Assembly (NCBI RefSeq): GCF_022605525.1
Contig: NZ_JAKQYJ010000001.1
Location: 124,001 to 188,000 of the forward strand
DNA length: 64,000 nt
Source: Porphyrobacter sp. GA68
GTDB taxonomy: Bacteria; Pseudomonadota; Alphaproteobacteria; Sphingomonadales; Sphingomonadaceae
Direction of reading: 5' to 3'
Shown: positions 8,264-20,540 of the stretch, in pieces
Position numbering within the stretch: the stretch's first letter is position 1
Layout of the letters: every line of letters begins with the position of its first letter
Position numbers and translations under genes: made by a program
Notes under the pieces: model-generated
Told to the model about the DNA's origin: nothing
The model's database searches: none
What the model saw: only the letters and a program-made list of their open reading frames with translations

Positions 8264-9832
8264 TTACTTGATTGAGTGTCTGACGAGAGAAAGGAAGTCT
8301 TGGGTGTTGTTCTTGGCCAGGTTGTTTATGTAAGCCACCTGTTCTTTCAGAACTGCGCTTTCCCTGCTTGATTGCTCCAGAGGAGCAGCCACGTCGCCGG
8401 CCGGATCGACGCTGCCGGCCCCCTCGCTTTCTTCAACTGCTGCGCGTTTCGTGAACCTGCGCATCACCAGGAGATAGAAAAGGAGAGCGGCCAAGGTTGC
8501 CAGAGCCAAGGTAATCGTCCGTTGGAAGAACTTGTTCTCCCAAAAAGGCAGTTCGACGACTTCGTTTCTTAAAGAGCTTGCATAGACAACCACTTGGTCA
8601 CCACGTTGCGGGTCTGCCCCGGCAGCAGCGGCCACCAACGATTGCACCTGTTCCAGAGATAGCGGTTTAGCCTGGGCGAGCGCATCCGGGTCGATCGCGA
8701 TCGCGATGGACAGGCGCCGCAACGCACGGGGAGGCTGCGTTGTGACAGAAACGCGCCTGCCGACCTCGAACGCCCGCTTGATGCTGCTTTCCTCGTGCAG
8801 GGGAATGGCTTCCGTCTGAGTGTCGGGTTCGGCTCCCGCAGCGGTCAGGGTGGCACCTTCAGGCGGCGTGTTGGATAGAACGCCCGGCACTCCTTCGGCA
8901 CTGGGCCGCTCGGCTTGCTGCACCTGCCGTTCGTCGACACTGCGCAGCGCGGCCCCATCCTTGTCGAAGCTTTCTTCCGCGCGCGTGACTTCTTCCTGGC
9001 TTAGCTGCACCTGCACTTCGGAGGTGAAGTTGCCGTCCCCCAGTATCGGCAGCAGCAATTGCGCGATTTGCGTGCGCAACTTGCGTTCCAGGAACACCTG
9101 ATGGGTGGCTTCGACACCGATGTCATCACCCGCCGCCAGCAGTTGTCCATGCTGATTGACCAGCCGGACGGCATCCGGCGGCATTCCCGGAACGGCTGCC
9201 GCCACCAGACTTGTGATGGACCGGGCCTGTTCCGGCAACAGGGTACGGTTACGGCCGAGCCGCAGCATGACCGAGGCGGTTGGAGGCGCCTGTTCGCGGA
9301 CAAAGGTGGACCGCTCTGGCACCGCAAGATGCACACGTGCCGCCTCTACCCCGTCAATCTCCAGGATCGTCAGCATCAGTTCGCGCTCTCGTGCCATGCG
9401 TAGCCGTTCGGCTTCCAGCATCCTGCTGGAGCCGAGGGGGATCGTGTCCAGCAGGTCCGCCCCCGCGTCGGGCGTCAGGGCGCCGTCGCTCGCAACAACC
9501 ATGCGGGCGCGGTACAAATCCGCTTCGCTGACAGTCAGTGCTCCCCCGGCTGGATCGATGGTGTACGGGACGCCCGCTCCGTCCAGCGAGGCGACCACCT
9601 GCGCCCGCTCTGCATCCGACAAGCTGGCATAAAGCACGCGCTGCGCGGGTCCTGTGACCGCCATCCACACAACGGCAGCAAGCGCCACGCCGCTGATGCC
9701 GATGAACGCGGGAAGGCTGCGGCGGACCGCTGGCTGGGCGATGAATGTCCTGAGCCGTTGGCCCGCCGGCGAGGCGGCAAGGCTGGAGAGAACAGGCAGG
9801 CCGGGTGTTGCGACTGGAGCGATCTGGGTCAT
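8264..9832 (-). CDS. fliF: Flagellar MS-ring protein FliF, 522 aa
   Basis: FliF builds the membrane ring on which the rotor and export apparatus assemble. One membrane helix lies near residues 40-60 (SLPAFIGISGVALAAVVWMAV), followed by the ring-building motifs around VLYASLSDAERAQVVASLD and MLEAERLRMARERELMLTILEIDGVEAARVHLAVPERS, which are typical. A second membrane helix sits near residues 435-455 (TITLALATLAALLFYLLVM), followed by the cytoplasmic tail that binds FliG (VAYINNLAKNNTQDFLSLVRHSI). Length is normal. It is preceded by fliE after 3 bases and followed by fliG. Confidence 0.95.
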   Translation of the reverse strand: MTQIAPVATPGLPVLSSLAASPAGQRLRTFIAQPAVRRSLPAFIGISGVALAAVVWMAVTGPAQRVLYASLSDAERAQVVASLDGAGVPYTIDPAGGALTVSEADLYRARMVVASDGALTPDAGADLLDTIPLGSSRMLEAERLRMARERELMLTILEIDGVEAARVHLAVPERSTFVREQAPPTASVMLRLGRNRTLLPEQARSITSLVAAAVPGMPPDAVRLVNQHGQLLAAGDDIGVEATHQVFLERKLRTQIAQLLLPILGDGNFTSEVQVQLSQEEVTRAEESFDKDGAALRSVDERQVQQAERPSAEGVPGVLSNTPPEGATLTAAGAEPDTQTEAIPLHEESSIKRAFEVGRRVSVTTQPPRALRRLSIAIAIDPDALAQAKPLSLEQVQSLVAAAAGADPQRGDQVVVYASSLRNEVVELPFWENKFFQRTITLALATLAALLFYLLVMRRFTKRAAVEESEGAGSVDPAGDVAAPLEQSSRESAVLKEQVAYINNLAKNNTQDFLSLVRHSIK

Positions 9833-9835
9833 GCC

Positions 9836-10198
9836 CTAGATCCCCATCCGCATGATTTCCTGATAGGCGGAAAGCAGCTTGTTGCGCACCTGCAGGGTTG
9901 CTTCGAAGGCGATGCCCGCTTCCTGCCGCGCCAGCATGACCTGGGCAATGTCCGTGCCGTCACCCCGCTCGTAAGCTGCGGCAAGGTCCGATGCCTTGTC
10001 CTGCACCCCGCTCACATTCGCCACCGCCTGTTTCATCACGTCGGCAAAACCGCCGCCTATGGCCGGCGGCTGGGGCGCCTGTTGTCCTGCCTTCACCCCG
10101 TTCAAGGACCGCAGAACATCGGATTGCTCGACGATCTGCTGACGCAGGGCGAGCGCGTCTGGCAAGCCGCTGCCCGCACCGATGCCGCCAATACTCAT
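9836..10198 (-). CDS. fliE: Flagellar hook-basal body protein FliE, 120 aa
   Basis: FliE is the adaptor between the MS ring/export gate and the rod. The C-terminal half is characteristic: DIAQVMLARQEAGIAFEATLQVRNKLLSAYQEIMRMGI. The N-terminal part is variable with many Ala and Gln. Length 120 aa is close to the usual 105-115. The ATG overlaps the stop of the upstream activator gene (ATGA at 10195-10198), so activator and structural genes share a transcript. Confidence 0.92.
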   Translation of the reverse strand: MSIGGIGAGSGLPDALALRQQIVEQSDVLRSLNGVKAGQQAPQPPAIGGGFADVMKQAVANVSGVQDKASDLAAAYERGDGTDIAQVMLARQEAGIAFEATLQVRNKLLSAYQEIMRMGI

Positions 10199-11469
10199 CG
10201 TGCGCCTCCTGCCACGGCCAACCCTTGTTCCCGCATGGCGGCCAGGCGATAGCGGAGAGTTCGTTCCGAGATGCCCAAGGCGCGTGCGGTCCGCTGACGA
10301 TTGCCGCCCGTCTGAACCAGGGCTGCGGCAATGGCTTTGACCTCTTGCTGACGGACAAGATGGGCCAGGCGAACGCTATCATCGGGAGACGGAGCGGGCG
10401 GCGGCCCGGGCCACGCCACTACGGAAGCGTCGAGCATGCGTGCCGCGTTGTCGAACACGATGTGCTCGGCAGCGATGGCCGAGCTTCCTTGGGCAAAGAC
10501 GAGAGCGCGACGAATAACGTTTTCCAGTTCGCGTACGTTGCCCGGCCACGCGTGGGCACGCAGACGGGCGATGGCCGCTTTATTTATCCACCGCGGGCCG
10601 GACGCTGGCCGGTGTCGCAGCAGCATGGCGAACGCGAGCGGCGCAACATCGGCCGGGCGTTCACGCAAGGCGGGCAGGTGCAGCGGAAAGACATTGAGCC
10701 GATAGTACAGGTCGGCGCGAAAGCGGCCCTCCGCAACCTCCTGTGCCAGCACGCGGTTGGCGCACGCGATGATCCGTACATCCACCTTTACCGGCTTGGT
10801 GGCGCCAAGTGGCACCACCTCCCCTTCCTGCAGCGCGCGAAGCAGCTTAGCCTGCAGCCCGAGCGGCATTTCCGCAATCTCGTCGAGCAACAGGGTGCCG
10901 CCATCCGCGGCGCGGAAAAACCCTTCGCCTGCATCGGCGGCGCCCGTGAACGCGCCTTTGCGGTGGCCGAACAGCATGGCTTCGAGCATGGTGTCCGGCA
11001 TCGCGGCGCAGTTAACGGCCACGAAGGGTCCGTCTGCGCGCCCGCTGGCTTGGTGGATAAAGCGGCTCGCCACCTCCTTGCCGGCGCCGGTTGGGCCGCC
11101 GATCAGTACCGGTATTTCGGTCGCTGCAATGCGTTCCGCGAGACAAAGGACAGCCAGGCTTTCCGGGTCGTGCATCACCGGGGCCTGCGGGGGCGCAGCC
11201 GCGGCCAGGAGTGCCGGCAGCGCCAGATCGCAGGATGCGTCGGCGTAGGTCAGGGCCACGCGATTGCCGCCCTCCCGGTCGATGTGGCTGGTCCCTCCCC
11301 GCTGCAGCAGGATGACGAGGTCGTCGGCCCTGCAAGCCGGCAGGGGGGCAGCGGCGTCGCAAACAAAGATGTTGCGCCAGCCGGTCTGTCTGGCGAGCAT
11401 CACGCCAGCTGTCGTGGCGAGCGGAGCATGCGCTCGCTCCACCCCTTCCTGCATTGTAACTTGCGGCAT
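10195..11469 (-). CDS. Sigma-54 dependent flagellar activator, FleQ/FlbD-like, 424 aa
   Basis: An enhancer-binding protein that would activate sigma-54 promoters of the flagellar genes. The AAA+ domain is complete: Walker A GGPTGAGKE, the sigma-54 contact motif GAFTGA, Walker B GTLLLDEIAEMPLGLQ, and the arginine region LRERPADVAPL. The C-terminus has a Fis-type helix-turn-helix (GNRQRTARALGISERTLRYRL). The N-terminal region (about 110 residues) lacks the phosphoacceptor pattern of a receiver domain, so it is probably not controlled by phosphorylation; VIL-rich strands there may be a degenerate receiver. The start is set at the ATG ending at 11469 because the frame upstream runs into the fliC promoter region. 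It is first in the minus-strand operon. Confidence 0.88.
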   Translation of the reverse strand: MPQVTMQEGVERAHAPLATTAGVMLARQTGWRNIFVCDAAAPLPACRADDLVILLQRGGTSHIDREGGNRVALTYADASCDLALPALLAAAAPPQAPVMHDPESLAVLCLAERIAATEIPVLIGGPTGAGKEVASRFIHQASGRADGPFVAVNCAAMPDTMLEAMLFGHRKGAFTGAADAGEGFFRAADGGTLLLDEIAEMPLGLQAKLLRALQEGEVVPLGATKPVKVDVRIIACANRVLAQEVAEGRFRADLYYRLNVFPLHLPALRERPADVAPLAFAMLLRHRPASGPRWINKAAIARLRAHAWPGNVRELENVIRRALVFAQGSSAIAAEHIVFDNAARMLDASVVAWPGPPPAPSPDDSVRLAHLVRQQEVKAIAAALVQTGGNRQRTARALGISERTLRYRLAAMREQGLAVAGGAR

Positions 11470-11674
11470 AGTGGCGACCCTTACCCTGCTTGTCCTGCGA
11501 TCATTCGCGAGACGTGATCTACCTGCGCGCCGGCCCACCGCCCATTCCGCACAACTACGCAGAGAGACGTTAACCACGTTGCGGGGGCTTAAACTGCTGC
11601 ACTTCCTGACGCTCTTAGCCGCATCGGCCACGACATTCCGTCCGGCTGACAGCCACAGTTCAAAGGAGCACCTC
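11470..11674. promoter_or_regulatory. Divergent control region between the sigma-54 activator and flagellin genes
   Basis: These 205 bases must hold the promoters of both divergent transcription units. A possible but weak sigma-54 element for flagellin has GG at 11584-11585 and GC at 11596-11597 with the correct 10-base spacer; neighbouring bases fit the consensus poorly. No good sigma-28 site (TAAA plus GCCGATAA) was found. A strong ribosome site (AAAGGAG, 11662-11668) serves flagellin. Role inferred from position. Confidence 0.5.
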
Positions 11675-12502
11675 ATGTCCGTCATCAACACCAACATCGG
11701 CGCCCTGAAGGCGTCCAACGCCGCCAGCCAGGCAGAGCGGCTTCAGGGTACGGCGATGGAGCGTCTGTCCACCGGAAAGCGCATCAACGGAGCCAAGGAT
11801 GACGCCGCCGGCCTCGCGATCGCAACCTCCATGACCGCGCAGATCCGCGGCATGAACCAGGGTATTCGCAACGCCAACGACGGCATCAGCCTGGCTCAGA
11901 CGGCGGAAGGCGCCTTGGACGAGGTGTCGAACATGCTGCAACGGGTGCGCGAACTGGCCACGCAATCCGCATCCGGCACATACCAGGACGCGACCGACCG
12001 CGCCTATATGCAGAAGGAAGTGGACGAACTGACCGCGCAGATCGGCCAGGTCATCACCAACAGTGAATTCAATGGGGTCAAGATCTTCGACGGCACCACC
12101 GCAAACGTTACCATCCAGGCGGGGGCCAACGCCGCGGATACGATTGACTTGGCGATGGCCGATCTGACCGGCCTTGCCGCGTCGGGCGGAGCAGCGGGTT
12201 CCTACGATGTATCAACCGCGACAGCGGCCAACGCCCTCCTGACAACCGTTGGGACCGAACTCGACTCCATCTCAAGTGCACGGGCAGCGCTGGGTGCGGG
12301 GCAGAACCGGCTGGAGTCGGCGGTGAACTCGCTCTCGTCCAACGCAATCAACCTGGCTGATGCCCGTTCGCAGATCGAGGACACGGACTATTCGGCGGAA
12401 ACCACGGCACTGGCCAAATCGCAGATCCTGAGCCAGGCATCGACCGCCATGCTCGCCCAGGCCAATCAGAGCCAGCAGAACGTGCTGTCGCTGCTGCGGT
12501 AA
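11675..12502 (+). CDS. fliC: Flagellin, short form, 275 aa
   Basis: The filament subunit. The conserved N-terminal D0/D1 helices are present (SVINTNIGALKASNAASQ, then RLSTGKRINGAKDDAAGLAIA) and the C-terminal D1/D0 helices as well (ALGAGQNRLESAVNSLSSN, then TALAKSQILSQASTAMLAQA ending VLSLLR). The centre is only about 90 residues, so the exposed D2/D3 domains are almost absent, as in many alphaproteobacterial flagellins of about 275 aa. ATG at 11675 follows AAAGGAG by 6 bases; the frame is open upstream but that part has no homology. It diverges from the sigma-54 activator and is followed by a GC-rich hairpin. Confidence 0.96.
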   Translation: MSVINTNIGALKASNAASQAERLQGTAMERLSTGKRINGAKDDAAGLAIATSMTAQIRGMNQGIRNANDGISLAQTAEGALDEVSNMLQRVRELATQSASGTYQDATDRAYMQKEVDELTAQIGQVITNSEFNGVKIFDGTTANVTIQAGANAADTIDLAMADLTGLAASGGAAGSYDVSTATAANALLTTVGTELDSISSARAALGAGQNRLESAVNSLSSNAINLADARSQIEDTDYSAETTALAKSQILSQASTAMLAQANQSQQNVLSLLR

Positions 12503-12515
12503 ACGATGAACGAGT

Positions 12516-12552
12516 GTCGGGCACGGCGGCGGGAAACCCTGCCGCGCCCGAC
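12516..12552 (+). terminator. Probable terminator after flagellin
   Basis: A GC-rich hairpin starts 13 bases after the flagellin stop. The left arm begins GTCGGGC and the right arm ends GCCCGAC; about 14 base pairs form with one A-C mismatch and one G-U pair around a small GGAAACC-type loop. There is no T-run after it, which is common in GC-rich alphaproteobacteria. The remaining bases to 12740 show no gene. Confidence 0.55.
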
Positions 12553-12740
12553 GGTCCCTGTGCAACGGAGTTGCTGGTGATGCAGCTTCGGCTCAGATCG
12601 TCGGGGCCTGAATAGAAGCACCCTACTCACTGTCCGTCGCTCTCGCGATCATCCGCGTGCAGGGTGTCAGGTCCAGCTGCCCCGCGCCAGCCTCCGGTCG
12701 CATCGGACCCGGCACCTTGCGTCTTCGCTTCGTGCCCAAA

Positions 12741-13793
12741 TCAGGATGAAGAAGGTGACCGCGCGACCCGTTCCCGCCGTAACAGTTCCGCCTTGATCTT
12801 CGCGCCATAGGCATAGCCGCCCAGCGCTCCGCCGGCCTGGACGACCCGGTGACACGGGATCAGCACGGCCACGCCGTTCGCTCCGTTTGCGCTGCCAACC
12901 GCGCGGCTTGCCCCGGCACTGCCGATCATCGCTGCAAGTTCGCCGTACGAGCGGGTTTCACCCGGCGGTATGGTGCGCAGCGCGCGCCATACCCGCTGCT
13001 GGAAAGCCGTGCCCTGCACGTCAAGCGGGATGTGCGCTGCGCTGCCGGGTTGCTCTACCGCCGCGAGCACCTCCGCGAACAACGCGCGGAACGACTCCCC
13101 CGCAGGGCGCAGGTCGGCATTGGGAAAGCAGCGGGCAAGATCCTCCGCGTCTTCCGCGAAGGACAGGCGGCAGACCCCCCGCTCCGTCGCGGCGACCAGC
13201 ATGGGGCCAAGGGTGGTGTCCATTACGGCCCAGTGGATCATCTGCCCCGCCCCGCCCTTGCGCCAGACATGCGGTTCCATTCCCAACCTCTCCTTCATCG
13301 CCGCGTAAAATCGGCTTGGCGCCTCGTAACCGGCGGCATAGATCGCCTCGTCAACCTGATCCGCCGTGGCAAGCGCGGCAATGGCCCGTTCCTCGCGCAG
13401 GGCGCGCGCGTAGGCGGCAGGTGACAGGCCGGTTGCGCGCCGGAAGATGCGTTGAAGATGCGGCGCGGAATAGCCGGTCAGGCGCGCAAGTTCGGCAAGG
13501 TTGCAGCGTCCACCCTGCTTGAGGCGCGCGATCACCGCCGCCACTGCCGCCTCGTCCAAGGCAACCCCGTCCGGTGCGCAGCGCCGGCACGGCCGCAAAC
13601 CTGCCGCACCTGCTTGTGCACCGGTGGCAAAGAAGCAGACGTTTTCCCGCCGTGGATGACGCGCGGCGCAGCTTGGCCGGCAGTAGATGCCGGTGGACAG
13701 CACCCCGGTGACGAACAGCCCGTCGAACCGGCGATCCCGCGCCAGCACGGCCTGCCACGCGCGTTCCTCATCAAACTGGCGATCGTTCGTCAT
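12741..13793 (-). CDS. ada: Bifunctional DNA methyltransferase/transcriptional regulator Ada, 350 aa
   Basis: Ada repairs methyl phosphotriesters with an N-terminal zinc-bound Cys and O6-methylguanine with a C-terminal Cys, and once methylated activates its regulon. The four zinc cysteines fall at residues 38, 42, 69 and 72 (CRPSC and CRRC), the same numbers as in E. coli, with Cys38 the acceptor. An AraC-type helix-turn-helix follows (residues about 85-175), then the methyltransferase domain with the active site IPCHRVV (Cys314). The ATG ending at 13793 gives 350 aa, close to E. coli Ada (354); an upstream extension in frame has no family similarity. It is divergent from the protease gene at 13877, with only 83 bases for both promoters. 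Confidence 0.95.
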   Translation of the reverse strand: MTNDRQFDEERAWQAVLARDRRFDGLFVTGVLSTGIYCRPSCAARHPRRENVCFFATGAQAGAAGLRPCRRCAPDGVALDEAAVAAVIARLKQGGRCNLAELARLTGYSAPHLQRIFRRATGLSPAAYARALREERAIAALATADQVDEAIYAAGYEAPSRFYAAMKERLGMEPHVWRKGGAGQMIHWAVMDTTLGPMLVAATERGVCRLSFAEDAEDLARCFPNADLRPAGESFRALFAEVLAAVEQPGSAAHIPLDVQGTAFQQRVWRALRTIPPGETRSYGELAAMIGSAGASRAVGSANGANGVAVLIPCHRVVQAGGALGGYAYGAKIKAELLRRERVARSPSSS

Positions 13794-13876
13794 CCGGTCA
13801 CATCTAGAACCTTTGCAGCAGCCTCGCATCCCGCTTCTTGCGGTCAAAGCCTGTCCGCGCCTAAAGCGGCAGGGAG

Positions 13877-15421
13877 ATGGGACGGGCCTTGTGCTTCTTG
13901 ACGGCCGCAATGGCTTTGCTGCTGTCGCTTCCGCTGGCGGCGGATCCGGCCGACATCGACGCGGCGGCGCGCGGCGTGGTCCGCGTGGTGGTAATCGGCA
14001 GCGACGGGCAGGAAATCTATCCGGTCAGTCACGGCACCGGTTTTGCCGTCACGCCGACGCGCGTCGTCACCAACGCGCATGTCCTGGGCGAGGCACTCGA
14101 AGACGACGCCTTGCGCGTGGGAGTTGTGCCCGCGGATGGCGAGGCGGCGGTCTATGCCCGGGTCGTCGCAGTGAGCGAGCGGAACGATCTTGCCCTCCTG
14201 CAGATCACCGGCAGCCTGCGGCTCCCGCCGTTGCCGATTGCCAGCAGCGCGGCGGCGGGTAGCGGCGAGGTCGTGGCAGTGGGCTATCCGCAGAACGTCG
14301 ATCAGGCCCAGGGCCTGGAGCTGCAGGACATCCTCCGGTCACAGCCGCCGGTCAAGAGTCGGGGGTATTTGTCAGGCTCGCGGCCGGCGCGGCAGTACGA
14401 CACGATCCTGCACACCGCGCCCATCGCACGGGGCAATTCCGGTGGTCCGCTGCTGGATACGTGCGGACGAGTGGTCGGCGTGAACTCGTTCGGCACCGAC
14501 GGGGGCGCCGGGGCGGAGTTCTTCTTCGCGGTGTCAGCGCGCGAACTGCTGCCGTTCCTGCGCAGCAATGGCGTCCAGGCGCAGGTGACCAATCTGCCAT
14601 GCCGCTCGCTCGCCGAGATAGAGGCGGAGGAGCGAGACCGGGCACAGGCGCTGGCCGACGCGGCCGAGGCCCGCAGCGCCACTGCGGCAGAAGCGCTGCG
14701 GACCAGGCGCGAACGTGCGCAACTGGAGGCGCAGCTGGCGGTTCTTCAGGAGCGGGAGAACCACATGGCCGCCGCGTTTCTGCTGACGCTGCTCGCCTGC
14801 GGTGCGGCAACGGCGGCGTGGCAATTGGGGCGGGGTGAGCACGGGCAACGCAACCGGCTGGTCGGTACAGGCTTGGCAGGCGCGGCACTGCTCGGCGCTT
14901 GTGCCGCCTGGCTTACCCGTCCTGGCCTGGAAGCAATAGACGAGCGGGTCAATTCGATGCTGGAGGGTTCGGGTAACCCCCTCCCCGATGCTGGCAGCGA
15001 GGCCGCAAGGGCGGCGGCCAAGGGTCAGTTTGTCTGCCGTCTCGAAGTTGACCGCAGCCGGATAACCGGCACCACCGGCGGCGATGTGGCGTTCGGCTGG
15101 CGTCCGGACGGATGCGTCAACGGGCGGACGCAATACGCCAGCGCCGGTGACGGCATCTGGCAACGCGTGCTGGTGCCCGACGATGCAGAGCTGGTGTCGG
15201 TGCAAAGCTTCCGCCCGGACAGCCGAACGCTGGTGACCGAACGCTATCTGCTGGATCGGACGGCATTGCGCGACCTGCGCACTCTGCGGGGCGGGATCGA
15301 GGCACCTGCCTGCGGAACGCAAGGTGGAGACGAGGCGCTGGCGCGCGCGCAGCAGGCGCTGCTAGACAAATTGCCGGCGCGTCCCAACGAACGCCTGGTG
15401 TATCGCTGCAACCCGTCTTGA
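13877..15421 (+). CDS. Exported trypsin-like serine protease with coiled coil and membrane segments, 514 aa
   Basis: A signal peptide (FLTAAMALLLSLPLAADPA) leads into an S1C/trypsin-like domain with His68 (TNAHV), Asp104 (RNDLALL) and Ser188 (ARGNSGGPL), so the triad is complete. No PDZ domain follows. Instead there is a charged Ala/Glu/Arg coiled coil at about residues 245-290, then two hydrophobic segments (about 296-312 and 332-348), and a C-terminal domain of about 150 residues with four Cys that I do not recognise. The order protease, coiled coil, two membrane helices, Cys-containing domain is unlike DegP/HtrA. The substrate is unknown. It stands alone before the ATP synthase operon; a 133-base gap follows. 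Confidence 0.75.
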   Translation: MGRALCFLTAAMALLLSLPLAADPADIDAAARGVVRVVVIGSDGQEIYPVSHGTGFAVTPTRVVTNAHVLGEALEDDALRVGVVPADGEAAVYARVVAVSERNDLALLQITGSLRLPPLPIASSAAAGSGEVVAVGYPQNVDQAQGLELQDILRSQPPVKSRGYLSGSRPARQYDTILHTAPIARGNSGGPLLDTCGRVVGVNSFGTDGGAGAEFFFAVSARELLPFLRSNGVQAQVTNLPCRSLAEIEAEERDRAQALADAAEARSATAAEALRTRRERAQLEAQLAVLQERENHMAAAFLLTLLACGAATAAWQLGRGEHGQRNRLVGTGLAGAALLGACAAWLTRPGLEAIDERVNSMLEGSGNPLPDAGSEAARAAAKGQFVCRLEVDRSRITGTTGGDVAFGWRPDGCVNGRTQYASAGDGIWQRVLVPDDAELVSVQSFRPDSRTLVTERYLLDRTALRDLRTLRGGIEAPACGTQGGDEALARAQQALLDKLPARPNERLVYRCNPS

Positions 15422-15554
15422 ACGGCATACGGTTGCAAAGCAGGCGGTGCTTTGATAGGCGCGCGCCAGCCAGACGGTACGGATCAGCGCTGGGCTATGC
15501 CTGAGCGCCTGTCCGTTTCCGTTGTTCACTCAATCTTCGTTTGAAGAGGTTCGC
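15422..15554. promoter_or_regulatory. Region upstream of the ATP synthase operon
   Basis: 133 bases without a gene. It should contain the promoter of the atp operon. I could not pick out a confident -35/-10 pair. The only clear element is the ribosome site GAAGAGG at 15543-15549. Confidence 0.35.
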
Positions 15555-17668
<2,114 letters not shown>

Positions 17669-17776
17669 TCGACAAAGGCTCGTACCGGCGACACACGGCA
17701 TCGCGCTGAGCCACACAATTTGCGGCAATCGCGCGATCCGGCTTTCGCCGGGCGAACGAATTAGGAGAAGTCAGGA

Positions 17777-18679
17777 GTGGCATCGCTCAAGGAACTCAAG
17801 GGCCGGATCAACTCGGTCAAGTCGACCCAGAAGATCACCAAGGCCAAGCAGATGGTCGCAGCCGCCAAGCTGCGCCGTGCCCAGGCTGCGGCCGAGGCTG
17901 CCCGCCCCTATTCCGAGCGCCTGTCCTCCGTCATGGCCTCGCTGGCCGGAAAGGTGGCCGGTGACAGCGCACCTCTGCTGCTGCGGGGTACTGGCAGCGA
18001 CCGGCGACACCTGCTGGTGGTGGTGAATACCGACAAGGGTCTGTGCGGCGGCCTTAACGCCAACATCGTGAAGGCTGCCAAGGTCAGGGCTCGCGAGCTG
18101 CTTGCTCAAGGCAAGGAGGTCGAATTCTACCTCGTGGGCAAGAAAGGTCGCGCACCAATCAAGCGGGATTACGCCGACCGCATAGAGAAGCATTTCGATA
18201 CGAGCGAAGTGCGCGACCCCGGCTTCGCCGAGGCGGAACGCATTGCCGACGACCTTCTGGCCATGTTCGGGGCAGGCAAGTTCGACGTGGCCGAACTGGT
18301 TTTTCCGGTGTTCAAGTCGGCCCTGGCACAAGAGCCGGTGGTGCAGCAGCTTATTCCCGTCCCGGCGCCCGCGCCTTCGATGGTTGACGCGGGCCGTCCG
18401 AACGCCGGATCGCAAACGGTCGCGGGCGTGGTGGATTACGAGCCGAACGAGGAAGAAATCCTTGCCGACCTGCTCCCCCGGTATATTCGGACGCAGGTAT
18501 TCGGCGCCCTGCTGGAACTCGCCGCATCGGAACAGGGCGCGTCCATGACCGCAATGGACAACGCCACGCGCAATGCCGGTGACCTCATCAACAAGCTGAC
18601 CATTCAGTACAACCGCAGCCGGCAGGCCGCGATCACCACCGAACTCATCGAAATCATCGCGGGCGCCGAGGCGCTGTAA
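17777..18679 (+). CDS. atpG: ATP synthase F1 subunit gamma, 300 aa
   Basis: The rotor shaft of F1. The N-terminal helix [24 protein letters not shown] and the C-terminal helix with [30 protein letters not shown] are diagnostic. The start is a GTG at 17777 with TAGGAGA upstream. At 300 aa it is slightly longer than average because of an inserted Pro/Ala stretch near residue 195 ([13 protein letters not shown]). It is followed after 22 bases by a lipoprotein gene and not, as is normal, by atpD. Confidence 0.97.
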   Translation: MASLKELKGRINSVKSTQKITKAKQMVAAAKLRRAQAAAEAARPYSERLSSVMASLAGKVAGDSAPLLLRGTGSDRRHLLVVVNTDKGLCGGLNANIVKAAKVRARELLAQGKEVEFYLVGKKGRAPIKRDYADRIEKHFDTSEVRDPGFAEAERIADDLLAMFGAGKFDVAELVFPVFKSALAQEPVVQQLIPVPAPAPSMVDAGRPNAGSQTVAGVVDYEPNEEEILADLLPRYIRTQVFGALLELAASEQGASMTAMDNATRNAGDLINKLTIQYNRSRQAAITTELIEIIAGAEAL

Positions 18680-18701
18680 TCCCAGGAAGACAACCTTAGT
18701 A

Positions 18702-19043
18702 ATGAACAAGCTTATCGCCTTGCCCCTGCTCCTGTCTCTTATCGCCTGCGGCGAAGAGCCCGCGCCCGCGCCGCAGCCGGCGCCGACGGCCACAGTCGCC
18801 TCGCCAACCGCCAATCTCCCGCCGCCCGCCTTGGAGGTCTTTAGCGAAGTCTACGCTGAGGCCTGCCCTGACGCGCCGCCCGTGAATGTGGCGGTATGCC
18901 GCCGCGCCGGTCTCGGGTCGCCCGAAGTGGTGTGCGAGTATGGTCTGGGCGAAGACGAGTACCTACGTAACCGCGCAACCCTTGTTGCAGCCGACGGAGC
19001 CTGGACCCTGTCCAATCCCGCCGAAGTCTGCGCCGCAAGCTGA
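18702..19043 (+). CDS. Small lipoprotein of unknown function inside the ATP synthase operon, 113 aa
   Basis: A short protein with a lipoprotein signal peptide (MNKLIALPLLLSLIAC; lipobox Cys16), a Pro/Ala linker (residues about 19-45) and a small C-terminal domain with four Cys. I do not recognise the domain. It sits between atpG and atpD in the same orientation, 22 bases after atpG and 21 before atpD, so it must be co-transcribed. Base composition and codon use look like its neighbours. Role unknown; a periplasmic protein in an F1 operon has no obvious mechanistic link. Confidence 0.8.
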   Translation: MNKLIALPLLLSLIACGEEPAPAPQPAPTATVASPTANLPPPALEVFSEVYAEACPDAPPVNVAVCRRAGLGSPEVVCEYGLGEDEYLRNRATLVAADGAWTLSNPAEVCAAS

Positions 19044-20537
<1,494 letters not shown>

Positions 20538-20540
20538 CAG

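Noticed and set aside
11581-11600. Sigma-54 promoter for flagellin
   Set aside because: GG and GC are correctly spaced but the flanking bases do not fit TGGCAC/TTGC, so I list it only as a weak possibility within the control region.
13794-13876. Ada box between ada and the protease gene
   Set aside because: Fragments such as CGCAAG occur on the minus strand but no full Ada site with proper spacing to a promoter was seen.
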